A DNA stretch of 64,000 nucleotides. Source: Enhygromyxa salina (GTDB taxonomy: Bacteria; Myxococcota_A; Polyangia; Nannocystales; Nannocystaceae). This document shows, one piece after another, positions 29,301 to 38,145 of this stretch. The notes below the pieces were generated by a model, which was given only the letters and a program-made list of their open reading frames with translations, was not told where the DNA came from and ran no database searches. The stretch covers positions 1 to 64,000 of the forward strand of contig NZ_PVNL01000002.1 in the NCBI RefSeq assembly GCF_002994635.1, written 5' to 3'. Position numbers and translations under genes: made by a program. The number at the start of each line of letters is the position of its first letter. The stretch's first letter is position 1.

Positions 29301-30289
29301 GGGTTCTTGGCGAGGGCCGGCAGCCCGCCGTCCACGGTCGCCTCGCACGCGGGCCGAGTGCGATGCACGACGAGCGAGCGGTTGTCATCAATTCGAACGA
29401 ATCGCTGGGTCGTCAATACAGCGTTGATGCGCCGAAGATCTTGAGCCGTGTCCGGACACGGGAGCGCACAGTCGTGAGTGCCGGGCTCGCTCCGAACACC
29501 CGCCCCACGATCACCCCGGTTACCGGCCTCGCTGGACCACGCGTCCAGTCGAATACCCACGCGCTCGAGGCAGCGGCGCGCGTGACCGACGACGCCGTGG
29601 CGCTGGTTGAGGAGCTCCGGGCGGGCTTGCTCGCTGATGCCTTCGGCGATCAACGCTTCGTCGAGCGCGGCGACCGAGTCGGCGGAGCACGCATACTCGA
29701 CCCACATGAGGTGGTCGGCCTCGACCGCGAGCGCCCAGGTCTTCGCGTAGCGCAGCTCGAGCTCGTTGGCGGCGACGAGCGACCAGGCCTCGTCCCAGTT
29801 ATCGGGGACGCCGAACGTGGCTGAACCGCTCCCGCCGCCAGACGGGAGCTCGGTGTCACAAAACTGCGGTCCCGTGGGGCGAAACAAGCGCCCAACCTCG
29901 ACCGCGACCGTGCACGTCACGTCGGCCTTGCGAACGACCTCGTGGCACTGCTCGAGCGAGGCGTGCTCGTCGGGCTCGGGAGCCAGGGCGATCGGGCGGC
30001 ACTGCTTGCCGACACGAACCCATACGGTGTCGACCTCGCCCAGCCACGCCGGGGGATCGGCGAGAGTAATCTGCGCGTAGTCGTTGGTCTCGGGCAGCGC
30101 GGTGCGGACCTCGTCCCAGGTCATGGGCGGGGGCGCAGGCTCGGGGTCGGGCTGTTCGGGAACAGGCTCGGGATCGGCGGCGACCTGCTCGACCGGAAGC
30201 TGCGTCGGTTCGGAATTGGGCGTGCTCTGGCACCCGATCAAGCAAATGAGCAGACCAGGTGTACAGCTGAATTTCGGGTTACTCGCCAT
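29291..30289 (-). CDS. lipoprotein of unknown function with a Pro/Glu linker
   Basis: 332 aa. Lipoprotein signal with cysteine at residue 20 (LICLIGC), then a Pro/Glu-rich linker (25-55, PEPVPEQPDPEPAPPP), then a folded domain with at least eight cysteines (for example KQCRPIAL, EQCHEV, VTCTVAV, FCDTEL, CLERVGI), typical of disulfide-bonded secreted proteins. No family recognised. Its stop codon lies in the arm of the inverted repeat. It follows the barrel gene of the ABC operon after a 108-base gap. Confidence 0.75.
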   Translation of the reverse strand: MASNPKFSCTPGLLICLIGCQSTPNSEPTQLPVEQVAADPEPVPEQPDPEPAPPPMTWDEVRTALPETNDYAQITLADPPAWLGEVDTVWVRVGKQCRPIALAPEPDEHASLEQCHEVVRKADVTCTVAVEVGRLFRPTGPQFCDTELPSGGGSGSATFGVPDNWDEAWSLVAANELELRYAKTWALAVEADHLMWVEYACSADSVAALDEALIAEGISEQARPELLNQRHGVVGHARRCLERVGIRLDAWSSEAGNRGDRGAGVRSEPGTHDCALPCPDTAQDLRRINAVLTTQRFVRIDDNRSLVVHRTRPACEATVDGGLPALAKNPCR

Positions 30290-30371
30290 GGGTCAGCACG
30301 TCCAATTCGAGGCGCCAGTCGCTCGGTGTTCGGCGTTGGCAGGCATGGCGCTCGGCGCCAGTCTAACCCAA

Positions 30372-30388
30372 CACAATCCCACATTGTG
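30372..30388 (-). terminator. small hairpin after the outer-membrane barrel gene
   Basis: CACAAT-cccac-ATTGTG, 6-bp stem, located just after the stop at 30398 on the minus strand. Weak, no T-tract. Confidence 0.3.
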
Positions 30389-30397
30389 CTGCGAGCG

Positions 30398-31993
30398 CTA
30401 GAAGAACACCCGGGCCTCGAGGTAGGCGCTGATCGGCGAGAGCCCAAACTCGCTGCCGAGGCTCAGGCTGCCCGACATCGGGTCCACGCCGCGCACCCCA
30501 GCACCCCAGGGCACGAACACACCCAAGATCAGGTCCGACTCGTCGGCGACGTTGTAGATCAGGGAGACGCCCGCGAGCCCCGACCCGTCCGTGGCGCTGA
30601 CGATCCCGGTGACGGAGGCGCGCAGGATGGGGATGATCTCGGCGCTGGCGGCCAGACCCACGTAGTGCTGGCCGAGATAGGGAAGATCATCCGAGTAGCT
30701 GGCGAGCGCGCGATCGATGTAGTTCGCTGGCTTGGCCGCGCCGTCGGAGGCGAAGTGGTACTCGGTCACAATTGATGCGTTCTGCCAACCAAACGTGACG
30801 CTGGGCCCGGCCGAGAACCGGCCGTAGATCGGTCGGTCGGTGCTGTCGTGGCCGTCGCCGTGTTCGTCGGCGATCCCGATGTGGAACTCGCCGCGAAGAT
30901 CGATCGGTCCCGCGCCGCCCTGGATCGAGCCGCCCGCGATCCATCGCTGCGCCACCTTGCCGCCGAGGGCAGCCCACTCGAAGCCGCCGCCGACGACAGC
31001 CGCGCGGGTGAACACGGCGCTGCGGCCCCAGCTGGGCTCGTCGCTGTCGGGGTCGTAGCCCAGCACGCCGACCACGTCGACGCTGCCGGTCGAGCCGAAC
31101 CCAGTCGAGACCCGGATCGCGTCGACGCCGGGCTTGTAGATGCGGTTGACGGCGGTCGCAGAGAACGGCGCGAAGAAGTCGTTGGTCGTGAACATGCTCG
31201 CGACCGTGTAGGTGACCGGGAATCGCCCGACCTCGATGTTGACGGGGTCGAATTTCAGCCGCATCGACGCACGATCGACCCCGAGCTGGCCCCCGACCGC
31301 GCCGTCGTCCCAGTACTGCCAGGTCAGATAGCGGGTTCGATACGAGCTGCGAGTGCTCCCCGCGCTGGCGAAGCTACCGCCCAGGCTCGCCCCGCCGGGG
31401 ACCCGTGAGAGCTCGCCAAAGCCGTTGAACGAAAAGTGCACATGCTCGCCGACGTCGGCCTCGAGCAGCAGGCGGGCGACGGTCACGAGCATCGCGTCGT
31501 CGCCGTTGGGGAACACGTCGGGGTTGTCGTCAAAGTGCAGGTACGATCCGGTCAATCGCACGCTGCCGGCCAGGATGTCGCCAGCTTTGAGTTTGTCCTC
31601 GTCTTCCTCGCTCGACACCGCGTCCGCGCTCGAGCTCCCGGCGGTCGAGTCGTTCCATTGGCTCCAATCGGAGCCCGCATCTGGCTCGATTGGGCCCTCG
31701 ATTGGGTCCTCGGCCGGCGGTTCACCGCCCCAGCCCGCGGCGTCCCACGCCGAGTTGGGCTCGGACTGCGGGGCGGCCTCGCTCGGCTCGGGGCCCTCAC
31801 TTTCTAGTTTGGGACCCTCTGCATGCGGCTGCGCGGCGGGTTCGACCAGCTCGGCGGGCTGCGTTGGTGCGCTACCCCAGCCCGCGGCGTCCCACGCCGA
31901 TCGCTCGTCCTGGGTCGACTCGGGTCGCGGTGGCGGCTCGGCGTCGACTCCGGGCGCCCCGAGTAGCGCCAATAGGAGTCCAAAGCTGTCCAT
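30398..31993 (-). CDS. outer-membrane beta-barrel protein of the ABC export operon
   Basis: 531 aa. A short hydrophobic N-terminus (residues 3-18, likely signal) leads into a long acidic linker that carries the motif SAWDAAGWG twice (about 32 and 81), and then from residue 135 a strand-rich region with alternating hydrophobic residues ending in the aromatic EARVFF, the C-terminal pattern recognised by the BAM machine. It resembles porin-like barrels, without a named family. It starts 5 bases after the ATPase stop, so it is last in the export operon and may be its outer-membrane exit. Confidence 0.7.
   Translation of the reverse strand: MDSFGLLLALLGAPGVDAEPPPRPESTQDERSAWDAAGWGSAPTQPAELVEPAAQPHAEGPKLESEGPEPSEAAPQSEPNSAWDAAGWGGEPPAEDPIEGPIEPDAGSDWSQWNDSTAGSSSADAVSSEEDEDKLKAGDILAGSVRLTGSYLHFDDNPDVFPNGDDAMLVTVARLLLEADVGEHVHFSFNGFGELSRVPGGASLGGSFASAGSTRSSYRTRYLTWQYWDDGAVGGQLGVDRASMRLKFDPVNIEVGRFPVTYTVASMFTTNDFFAPFSATAVNRIYKPGVDAIRVSTGFGSTGSVDVVGVLGYDPDSDEPSWGRSAVFTRAAVVGGGFEWAALGGKVAQRWIAGGSIQGGAGPIDLRGEFHIGIADEHGDGHDSTDRPIYGRFSAGPSVTFGWQNASIVTEYHFASDGAAKPANYIDRALASYSDDLPYLGQHYVGLAASAEIIPILRASVTGIVSATDGSGLAGVSLIYNVADESDLILGVFVPWGAGVRGVDPMSGSLSLGSEFGLSPISAYLEARVFF
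31685..31708. repeat. two 12-bp tandem units in the barrel gene linker
   Basis: ctcgattgggcc and ctcgattgggtc (one mismatch), in frame, giving PIEG/PIED-type repeats. Confidence 0.85.
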
Positions 31994-31998
31994 TTGGG

Positions 31999-32700
31999 CT
32001 AATTCTTGACTTCGTCAGTCTCAACCATGCCATCGACCATGTGGACCAGCCGATGTGCTCGGGCCATCACGCGTGGATCGTGCGTCGAGAAGATGAAGGT
32101 GACGTTGCGCTCGGTGTTGAGCCGCTCCATCAATTGCAACAACAGCTCGGCGGTCGCAGAGTCGACGTTGGCGGTGGGCTCATCGGCCAGCGTGACCAGG
32201 GGACCCGACGCGATCGCCCGAGCGATCGCCACCCGTTGCTGCTGGCCTCCCGACATCTCGGACGGGCGCCGGTTCTCCATGCCCTTCAGACCCACGTCCT
32301 CGAGCAATTGGACGACCTTCTCGCGTCGCTCGGCGGCGCCCATGCCCTGCAGGCGCAGCACCATCTCGGCGTTCTCGAACGCGGTCAGCACCGGGACCAG
32401 GTTGTAGGCCTGAAACACAAACCCGATCTTGTCGCGCCGCAGCCGGCTGCGCTCGCTACGGGTCATTTCTGCCATGTCGGCGCCCTGCAGGAACGCCTTG
32501 CCGCGGGTCGGCTTGTCCAGCCCGCCGATGATGTTGAGCGCGGTGGTCTTGCCCGAGCCCGAGGGCCCGGTCAGCGCCATGAACTCACCGCGGCGGATCT
32601 CGAGATCCAACCCGCGCAGAGCCGGCACGTCGATCGAGCCTTGCTTGTAGATCTTCTCGACACGCTCGAGCTTGACGATGACTTCGGATTCCGTGGACAT
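31999..32700 (-). CDS. ABC transporter ATPase (LolD/MacB type)
   Basis: 233 aa from the ATG at 32700 with GGGAG close upstream; a TTG five codons earlier is less likely. Walker A GPSGSGKT (45-52), Q-loop VFQAYNLVPVLTAFEN, signature MSGGQQQRVAIARA (149-162), Walker B LADEPT (Asp173, catalytic Glu174) and switch His207. Closest in layout to LolD and MacB ATPases, which drive mechanotransmission transporters rather than substrate translocation through the membrane. Partner permeases are the two FtsX-like genes directly upstream. Confidence 0.93.
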   Translation of the reverse strand: MSTESEVIVKLERVEKIYKQGSIDVPALRGLDLEIRRGEFMALTGPSGSGKTTALNIIGGLDKPTRGKAFLQGADMAEMTRSERSRLRRDKIGFVFQAYNLVPVLTAFENAEMVLRLQGMGAAERREKVVQLLEDVGLKGMENRRPSEMSGGQQQRVAIARAIASGPLVTLADEPTANVDSATAELLLQLMERLNTERNVTFIFSTHDPRVMARAHRLVHMVDGMVETDEVKN

Positions 32701-32752
32701 GATCGCTCCCAACAATGCGAATGACGTGATTGCGCTGAATCGGGCCTGCGCG

Positions 32753-34015
32753 CTAGACGATACGAATGGCTTCGACCGGTGAGACCCGGCCGGCCTTGTA
32801 GGCCGGATATAAGCCCGCGAGCATGGTCGCGGCGACCACCGCCAAACCGATGAACAGCAGGTGCGGCGGGTAGATCTCGGCCAAGATGATCGGTGAAATG
32901 CTCACGCCCCCGGCCTGCGCCTGCCCGCTGCCGCCGGTCATCTGTGCGGTGTCGATGCCCGTCGTCGCCAGGTAGTAGTAGGGCCACGCGGTGAGCAGCG
33001 CGCCCGCCACGATCCCGCACAAGCCCAGCCACAGGCTCTCCCACAGCACCAGGCTAAACAGCTGGCGGGCCGAGAACCCGATCGCCGCGAGGATTCCGAG
33101 CTCCCGCATGCGCTCCATCACCGAGACGAACAGGGTATTGAAGATCCCCGCCGCGATCAGGACGGTGACGATCAGCTCCATGATGATCGTGCCACCGACC
33201 TTCATGCTCACGAAGCCGGCCAGGTCCGGCTGGGCCTTGAACCATGGCAGCGTGGCGCTGACCGGGCCAAGGCGCTCGCCGAACGCGGCGTCGAGCTCGA
33301 GGGCGACGTCCTCGGAGTGGCGGTGATCCCCCAAGAACACGGCGATCTGCGTGACCTCGTTGGGCTCGTAGCTGAGCAGCTCGCGAAACGGGTTGATCGG
33401 CAGAATACAGATACCCGCGTCGAGCTCCATCGCGCCGGTCTCGATGATGCCCGACACCCGCGCGAGCCCGCTGGCGATCTCGCCGTGCTTGTCGGTGACC
33501 GTGTAGACCACCTTCTTGCCGAGCTCGACGTTGAGGTTCTCGGCCAGGACCTTGCCGATGATGATGCCCTCGTCGTCGGGGCTGGTGAACATCTCGCCTT
33601 CGACGATCGAGCCGGCGAGACCGAAGGTGGTCTCGTCTTCCACGGTCGGGTCGATCGCCAGGACCCCGGCCCCGACGTTGTTGCTGCTAGTTGCGAGCAT
33701 GACCCCACCGGTAATTCGGGGGACCGCGGCGTGAACCCGCGGGACCGAACGAATCTCGTCGATCAGCTCGGGCTCGGCCTGCACGGTCTTCTTGAGCGAG
33801 GGCGCGTCGAGGTAGGTCGAGTGTTGGACGATGACGTGACCGGTACCCATTCGCGCGGAGTGGTCGATCATGTCGGAGTAGGTGTAGTCACCGATCGCCG
33901 TCATCACCACCGCCAGCATCGCTCCAAACGCGATGCTGAACAGGGTGATGAGCGTGCGACGCCTGTTGCGCCAGATGTTGCGCCAAGCGAGCGTGGGTAG
34001 ATTCAGTCCTGACAT
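32753..34015 (-). CDS. FtsX/MacB-type ABC permease 1
   Basis: 420 aa. One N-terminal membrane helix (NLPTLAWRNIWRNRRRTLIT, then hydrophobic), a large periplasmic MacB-PCD-like domain (about 45-270), then three C-terminal helices including the FtsX block RMRELGILAAIGFSARQLFSLV. The four-helix layout matches LolC/E and MacB. It forms a pair with the similar gene just upstream (14-base gap) and the ATPase downstream. The 52-base gap to the ATPase gene has an SD only. Confidence 0.9.
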   Translation of the reverse strand: MSGLNLPTLAWRNIWRNRRRTLITLFSIAFGAMLAVVMTAIGDYTYSDMIDHSARMGTGHVIVQHSTYLDAPSLKKTVQAEPELIDEIRSVPRVHAAVPRITGGVMLATSSNNVGAGVLAIDPTVEDETTFGLAGSIVEGEMFTSPDDEGIIIGKVLAENLNVELGKKVVYTVTDKHGEIASGLARVSGIIETGAMELDAGICILPINPFRELLSYEPNEVTQIAVFLGDHRHSEDVALELDAAFGERLGPVSATLPWFKAQPDLAGFVSMKVGGTIIMELIVTVLIAAGIFNTLFVSVMERMRELGILAAIGFSARQLFSLVLWESLWLGLCGIVAGALLTAWPYYYLATTGIDTAQMTGGSGQAQAGGVSISPIILAEIYPPHLLFIGLAVVAATMLAGLYPAYKAGRVSPVEAIRIV

Positions 34016-34029
34016 GGCTCGTTGCTCCT

Positions 34030-35232
34030 TTAGTCACGAATCGCATCCAGGGGCTGGATGTACGCCGCACGCAGCGCGGGATAGAGGACCGCCAGCGCGA
34101 CGATGATGACCATCGAGATCATGGGCCCGGTGTAGGTCTCGAGCGTGATCGAGGACCGCCAGATTGGGTCCCAGGCCATGCCCATGACCGACATGTTGCC
34201 CATGTTGATGCCCGTGTGGACCAGGTAGTAGTTCACCGGGATCGCCACGAGCACACCCGCCGCCATCGCGACGGCGGTCTGCACCGCGGTCTCGAGGAAG
34301 ATCAGCTTGAGGACCTTGAGCGGCGTGAAGCCGATCGCCTTGAGCACGCCGAGCTCACGAATTCGCTCGAACACGGCCATCAGCATCGCGTTGAGGATCA
34401 GGATCCCCACCGCGATATAGATGATCACCGCCATGATGCCCATCGAGACCTCTGACGACTCGAGCATCGACGCCAGGGTTGGCTTGATGGTCTTCCAGCT
34501 GGAGATCTCCACGCCGTCTGGCCCAAAGCCCTGGGCCGTGGCCGTCGCGGCCTCGAGCTCGGTGCCGGGCGGCTTGCGCACGATCATCTGATGGACCCCC
34601 TCGGGCAGCACCATCAGCTCGCGAAACTCGGCCTCGGTCATGAACACGCCCGCGCGATCGACCCCGTCCGAGATCCCCTTGAGGACCCCGCGGATCGGGT
34701 ACACGTCATTCGCCATCGAGCCGTCGGCGCCCTGGGAGAGCACCACCAATTCGCCGCCGACGTCCAGGCTCAGGGTCTCGGCGAGGCGCCAGCCGATCAC
34801 GACGCCCTCGTCGTCGGGCTCGAGCCAGGTTCCGGCCCGTGTTTGCTGGGAGATCGTGCTGACGTCGGCGTCGGCGACCACGTCGAGTCCGATCATCTGT
34901 ACGCCAGAGGAGTTCTCCTCGCTGGCGCCGAGGCCCGAGGCCAACAGCCGGCTCGAGACCTGATAGCCGGCCCCCTCGAGGTCTGCGGTCAATTTGGCAG
35001 GATCTGCGATTGTGGTGTAGAGCGATGGCTTCTCGCGGTATTCGTTGGCGAACACCTGAATGTCACCGACCTCGAGGTTGAGGATGTTGGCCTCGAGCCC
35101 CTTGAGGTAGCCCGTGATGATCCCCGTGTAGGCGATCATCACGAACAGCGCGAGGCCAGTGGCGGCCATCGTCACCACACTGCGCCGAGTATTGCGCCAC
35201 ACGTTGCGCCACGCGAGCTTGAGGTCATCCAT
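34030..35232 (-). CDS. FtsX/MacB-type ABC permease 2
   Basis: 400 aa, same four-helix plan as its neighbour: N-terminal DLKLAWRNVWRNTRRSVVTM, periplasmic domain (about 40-260), and RIRELGVLKAIGFTPLKVLKL between C-terminal helices. The shared start LAWRN(I/V)WRN shows the two permeases are diverged duplicates, as LolC and LolE are. It begins 3 bases after the LolA-like gene's stop, so carrier and permease are made together. Confidence 0.9.
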   Translation of the reverse strand: MDDLKLAWRNVWRNTRRSVVTMAATGLALFVMIAYTGIITGYLKGLEANILNLEVGDIQVFANEYREKPSLYTTIADPAKLTADLEGAGYQVSSRLLASGLGASEENSSGVQMIGLDVVADADVSTISQQTRAGTWLEPDDEGVVIGWRLAETLSLDVGGELVVLSQGADGSMANDVYPIRGVLKGISDGVDRAGVFMTEAEFRELMVLPEGVHQMIVRKPPGTELEAATATAQGFGPDGVEISSWKTIKPTLASMLESSEVSMGIMAVIIYIAVGILILNAMLMAVFERIRELGVLKAIGFTPLKVLKLIFLETAVQTAVAMAAGVLVAIPVNYYLVHTGINMGNMSVMGMAWDPIWRSSITLETYTGPMISMVIIVALAVLYPALRAAYIQPLDAIRD

Positions 35233-35235
35233 GGG

Positions 35236-36039
35236 TTAGATCGCCTTTAGCTGAGCCACGCTGAAGAACGACTTGTCGATGCCAACGTCAAACTCGAGCT
35301 TCGAGTAGGTCATCTCGGTGTACTCGCCGAGCCTGTCGGCGTCGAGCGGACTCATGCGCATGCGCATGGGCACCTGACGGCCCGCGACGGTCTGAAAGTC
35401 GAAGAACTCCATCTTGCGGACCGGGTCCAGGTCTTCGTCGTAGAACAGCTCACCGACGGGCATGAGATCGGACTTGCGGACCATGACGTCGACCTGACCC
35501 CAGACGACCACGGCCTTGGGCTTGGGGGTGAGGATCAGCGCCCAGGTTGGCTCGCCGTTGATCGTGGGGCCGTCCTTGACGACATAGTCGAAGTCGGTGT
35601 CGAGCCGGCTGTCCTTGACCAGGTCGTCGTTGGTGAAGTGGCTGCCCATCCACGAGCCGCCCATTGACGCGCCCGAGATCTTGATGGTTCGGCCGGTCTT
35701 GCTCAAGAACGTGTAGAGGTCCTTGTTGGACTTGAGCGTGGCGGTGCCGCGCTCCTTCTTGGGCTCGAGGATGCGGATCAGCGAGTAGTCCTCGCCGACA
35801 GACCATGCCTCCATCGACATCGATCGCTCCCAGCGGGCGGTCTTGACGTGCATCGACACCAGCGCGTGGCTCGACTTGCCGCGGTGCAGATCGTCGAGCT
35901 GGGTGAGCAGGTAGGCGCCAAACGCTGGGTCCGAGGGGCTGGGCGGCGCCGCGGTGACCGAACCGGGGATCAAGGCAGCGACACCGGCGACCCCCGACAG
36001 CAGCAGGGCGCTGAGAATGAAACGACGGGATGTGTTCAT
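35236..36039 (-). CDS. LolA-like outer-membrane lipoprotein-sorting carrier
   Basis: 267 aa. Signal peptide (residues 6-30, cleavage near VTAAP). The mature part matches the LolA-like family often found beside FtsX-type permeases: RILEPKKERGTATLKSNKDL, GGSWMGSHFTNDDLVKDSRL, and DPVRKMEFFDFQTVAGRQVP. Such proteins are thought to carry lipids or lipoproteins across the periplasm. Start overlaps the TetR stop (ATGA, 36036-36039). Together with the permeases, ATPase and barrel it implies a trans-envelope route; the cargo is unknown. Confidence 0.88.
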   Translation of the reverse strand: MNTSRRFILSALLLSGVAGVAALIPGSVTAAPPSPSDPAFGAYLLTQLDDLHRGKSSHALVSMHVKTARWERSMSMEAWSVGEDYSLIRILEPKKERGTATLKSNKDLYTFLSKTGRTIKISGASMGGSWMGSHFTNDDLVKDSRLDTDFDYVVKDGPTINGEPTWALILTPKPKAVVVWGQVDVMVRKSDLMPVGELFYDEDLDPVRKMEFFDFQTVAGRQVPMRMRMSPLDADRLGEYTEMTYSKLEFDVGIDKSFFSVAQLKAI

Positions 36040-36731
36040 GATGATGGCTCTCCTTCGGGTCGGGGACGGATACCGTCGACGACGAGATCAGCGAGAATGG
36101 CGGCGAACCGCTCGGGCGACGTGCCCGGGCGAAAGGTTTCATGGCGGAGCACGGGGGCGAGGTGGCCGAGCCCGGTGATGACGTTGACGCGGTCGCGCAG
36201 CTCGATCGGACTCCAGCGGTGATCGGGACCTGCGATCTCGTCGAGCAGGGGCTGAAGCAGGTCGACCGAGAAGTTGTTGCTCTGGGACAGCAGCTCCGGC
36301 GGGCAGTCGGCCAGCATCGCGGCCATCTCGGCGTCTTCGAGCAGGCGAAGCATCAAGGGCGAGCGAAAGGGCAGCAGTAAACACGACATGATCCACTTCT
36401 TGAGGCGGACTGGTGCCGGTTCGTCGCTCTCGAGGATCGTCGTGAGCTCCGGCACCCATCGCAGCTCCTCGTAGGCAGCGCACGCGAACAGAAGGTGGAT
36501 CTTCTTGGGGAAGTAGAGGTACAGGGTGCCCTTGGCGACCCCGACGTTGGCCGCGAGCTCGTCCATGCTGGTCCCGTGGTACCCGGACGCTGCGAACAGG
36601 GGGATCGCGGCCTTCAGGATGGTCAGGCGCTTTCGACCCTTCTTGGTGCGAGGGTCGATGTCGCCCACGAACTTCTCGATCTCGTGGGTCAGGTCTACCG
36701 GGAGGGTCACGACATGACTATCGTGGGTCAT
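36036..36731 (-). CDS. TetR-family repressor heading the ABC export operon
   Basis: 231 aa. DNA-binding helices at about residues 34-80: ILKAAIPLFAASGYHGTSMDELA, then VAKGTLYLYFPKK. The ligand domain (90-225) is helix-rich and not assignable. It is first in the operon and divergent from the RND efflux pair, so it probably represses its own operon and perhaps the efflux genes. Candidate operators lie in the 244-base divergent region. Confidence 0.92.
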   Translation of the reverse strand: MTHDSHVVTLPVDLTHEIEKFVGDIDPRTKKGRKRLTILKAAIPLFAASGYHGTSMDELAANVGVAKGTLYLYFPKKIHLLFACAAYEELRWVPELTTILESDEPAPVRLKKWIMSCLLLPFRSPLMLRLLEDAEMAAMLADCPPELLSQSNNFSVDLLQPLLDEIAGPDHRWSPIELRDRVNVITGLGHLAPVLRHETFRPGTSPERFAAILADLVVDGIRPRPEGEPSS

Positions 36732-36752
36732 CGAGTCAGTTTTGGCAAACCG

Positions 36753-36763
36753 GACTCAGAGTC
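36753..36763. promoter_or_regulatory. GACTC-A-GAGTC palindrome, possible TetR operator
   Basis: A perfect 11-base odd palindrome 22 bases upstream of the tetR start, in the expected place for autoregulation. Confidence 0.4.
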
Positions 36764-36860
36764 TTTTTGGGTCGTGATGGGTGGGTGAGACCGTGAGTTT
36801 GCGGACGTTTCGACCGAAAAGCACTATCTGTGCCACTCCATGGCTGCGGCCTGTTCTGCC

Positions 36861-36890
36861 TAACCAGACCTGACCAGTACTGACTAGTAT
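36861..36890. promoter_or_regulatory. three 10-bp-spaced T(A/G)AC(C/T)AG repeats upstream of the efflux genes
   Basis: taaccagacc, tgaccagtac and tgactagtat follow each other with a 10-base period, one helix turn, so three contacts would lie on the same DNA face. The second contains the palindrome CAGTACTG. A good candidate for the TetR or another regulator of the RND operon. Confidence 0.45.
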
Positions 36891-36963
36891 CCTTGAGAAC
36901 GTCATTTCAGCGTGCCACGTTAGCCCTCGACTCCAGCGGTCAGACGTGAAGGTCTCGACCCCA

Positions 36964-36975
36964 GGTAGCGCTACC
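36964..36975. promoter_or_regulatory. 12-bp perfect palindrome abutting the adaptor gene ATG
   Basis: GGTAGCGCTACC ends on the base before the ATG at 36976. It could be an operator or a hairpin hiding the ribosome site. Confidence 0.4.
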
Positions 36976-38145
36976 ATGTCATCTCGTCTCCGTTCCGTTG
37001 GTTTTTCCTCATGCGCAGCGCTGCTGCTCACGGCCTGCCCGACCGAGCCCGCCGCGGACCCCGTCGAGCCCGCCCCCGCCGTCGTCGACGTCCGTACCCT
37101 CGAGGTCACAGCCAGCGACTGGCGCGAGACAATCCTCGTATACGGAGCAGTCGAGTCGGTCCAAGAGGTCACCCTGTCCGCGAGCCTCAGCGCCACCGTG
37201 CTCAGCGTGCACTTCGACGTCGGCGACCAGGTCGAGGTCGGCACGCCGCTCGTCGAGTTCGACCCAGCCAACCGCAAGACCCAGCTCAAGCAAGCCCGGG
37301 CAGATCTCGCCGCGGCCAAGGCCGCAGTCGAGGACGCCCGCGTAGACCTGGAGGAGGCGCGCGACCTCGAGCGGAGCGGCGCCATGGCGCGGACCGACGT
37401 CGAGGCAGCTCAGCGGGCCCTTCGACGCGCAACGGAGACCTACGAGAACTCGCGCTCAGGCTACAGCCTGGCCCGGACCGACGTGGTCGACACCAAGATC
37501 GAGAGCCCAGTCACCGGCACGGTCAGCGAGCGCTTCGTCGACGCGGGTGAGACTGTGTCGCTCGGTGCGTCGCTAGCGACGATCGTCGTCGCTGACGCGC
37601 TGCGGGTCCGGGCGTACGTGTCGGAGCGGCGCGTCAACCAGGTCCGGGTCGGCGACCAGGCCACCGTCGAGGTCAGCGGGGTGCCGGGCAAGACCTTCGC
37701 TGCGCGGGTCGAGCAGGTCGGGCTCGCGGCGGATCCCCAAACCGGCAATTTCGAGGTGCGGGTGGCGATCAGCGTGGTCGACCCACTGCTGCGCCCCGGC
37801 ATGACCGCGCGCGTCTACATCCAGACCCTGCCCGAGTCGGACGTCATCGTCGTCCCGATCCAGGCCATGACCGAGCGAGATCGCCGACGGGTGCTGTTCG
37901 TCGCCCGCGACGGCGCAGCCTACGAGATCGAGCCGGTTGTCGGGCTGGGCAACGACCAGCTGATCCCGATCTACGACGGCCTCGGGGTCGGCGATCAGGT
38001 CATCGTCGACGGCCTCGACTACGTGCTGGCGGGGACCACCGTCAACCCGACGCCGATCGATCCAAAGACCTTCGCGCCCGCGCCCGTGCCCGCGCCCGCG
38101 CCACCGATGCCCGCAGACAACGGCGGGGGGCAGGTCTCGCAGTGA
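36976..38145 (+). CDS. RND efflux periplasmic adaptor lipoprotein (membrane fusion protein)
   Basis: 389 aa from the ATG at 36976; a GTG at 36946 is possible, but this start gives a textbook lipoprotein signal with LLLTAC at about residue 21. Barrel-sandwich hybrid halves flank a coiled-coil hairpin (KQARADLAAAKAAVEDARVD to ALRRATETYEN), followed by the lipoyl half DTKIESPVTGTVSERFVDAG and a beta-barrel with VGLAADPQTGNFEVRV. C-terminal tail is Pro/Ala-rich. It couples an inner-membrane RND pump to an outer-membrane channel, which is not encoded nearby. GTGA overlap with the pump gene. Confidence 0.92.
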   Translation: MSSRLRSVGFSSCAALLLTACPTEPAADPVEPAPAVVDVRTLEVTASDWRETILVYGAVESVQEVTLSASLSATVLSVHFDVGDQVEVGTPLVEFDPANRKTQLKQARADLAAAKAAVEDARVDLEEARDLERSGAMARTDVEAAQRALRRATETYENSRSGYSLARTDVVDTKIESPVTGTVSERFVDAGETVSLGASLATIVVADALRVRAYVSERRVNQVRVGDQATVEVSGVPGKTFAARVEQVGLAADPQTGNFEVRVAISVVDPLLRPGMTARVYIQTLPESDVIVVPIQAMTERDRRRVLFVARDGAAYEIEPVVGLGNDQLIPIYDGLGVGDQVIVDGLDYVLAGTTVNPTPIDPKTFAPAPVPAPAPPMPADNGGGQVSQ

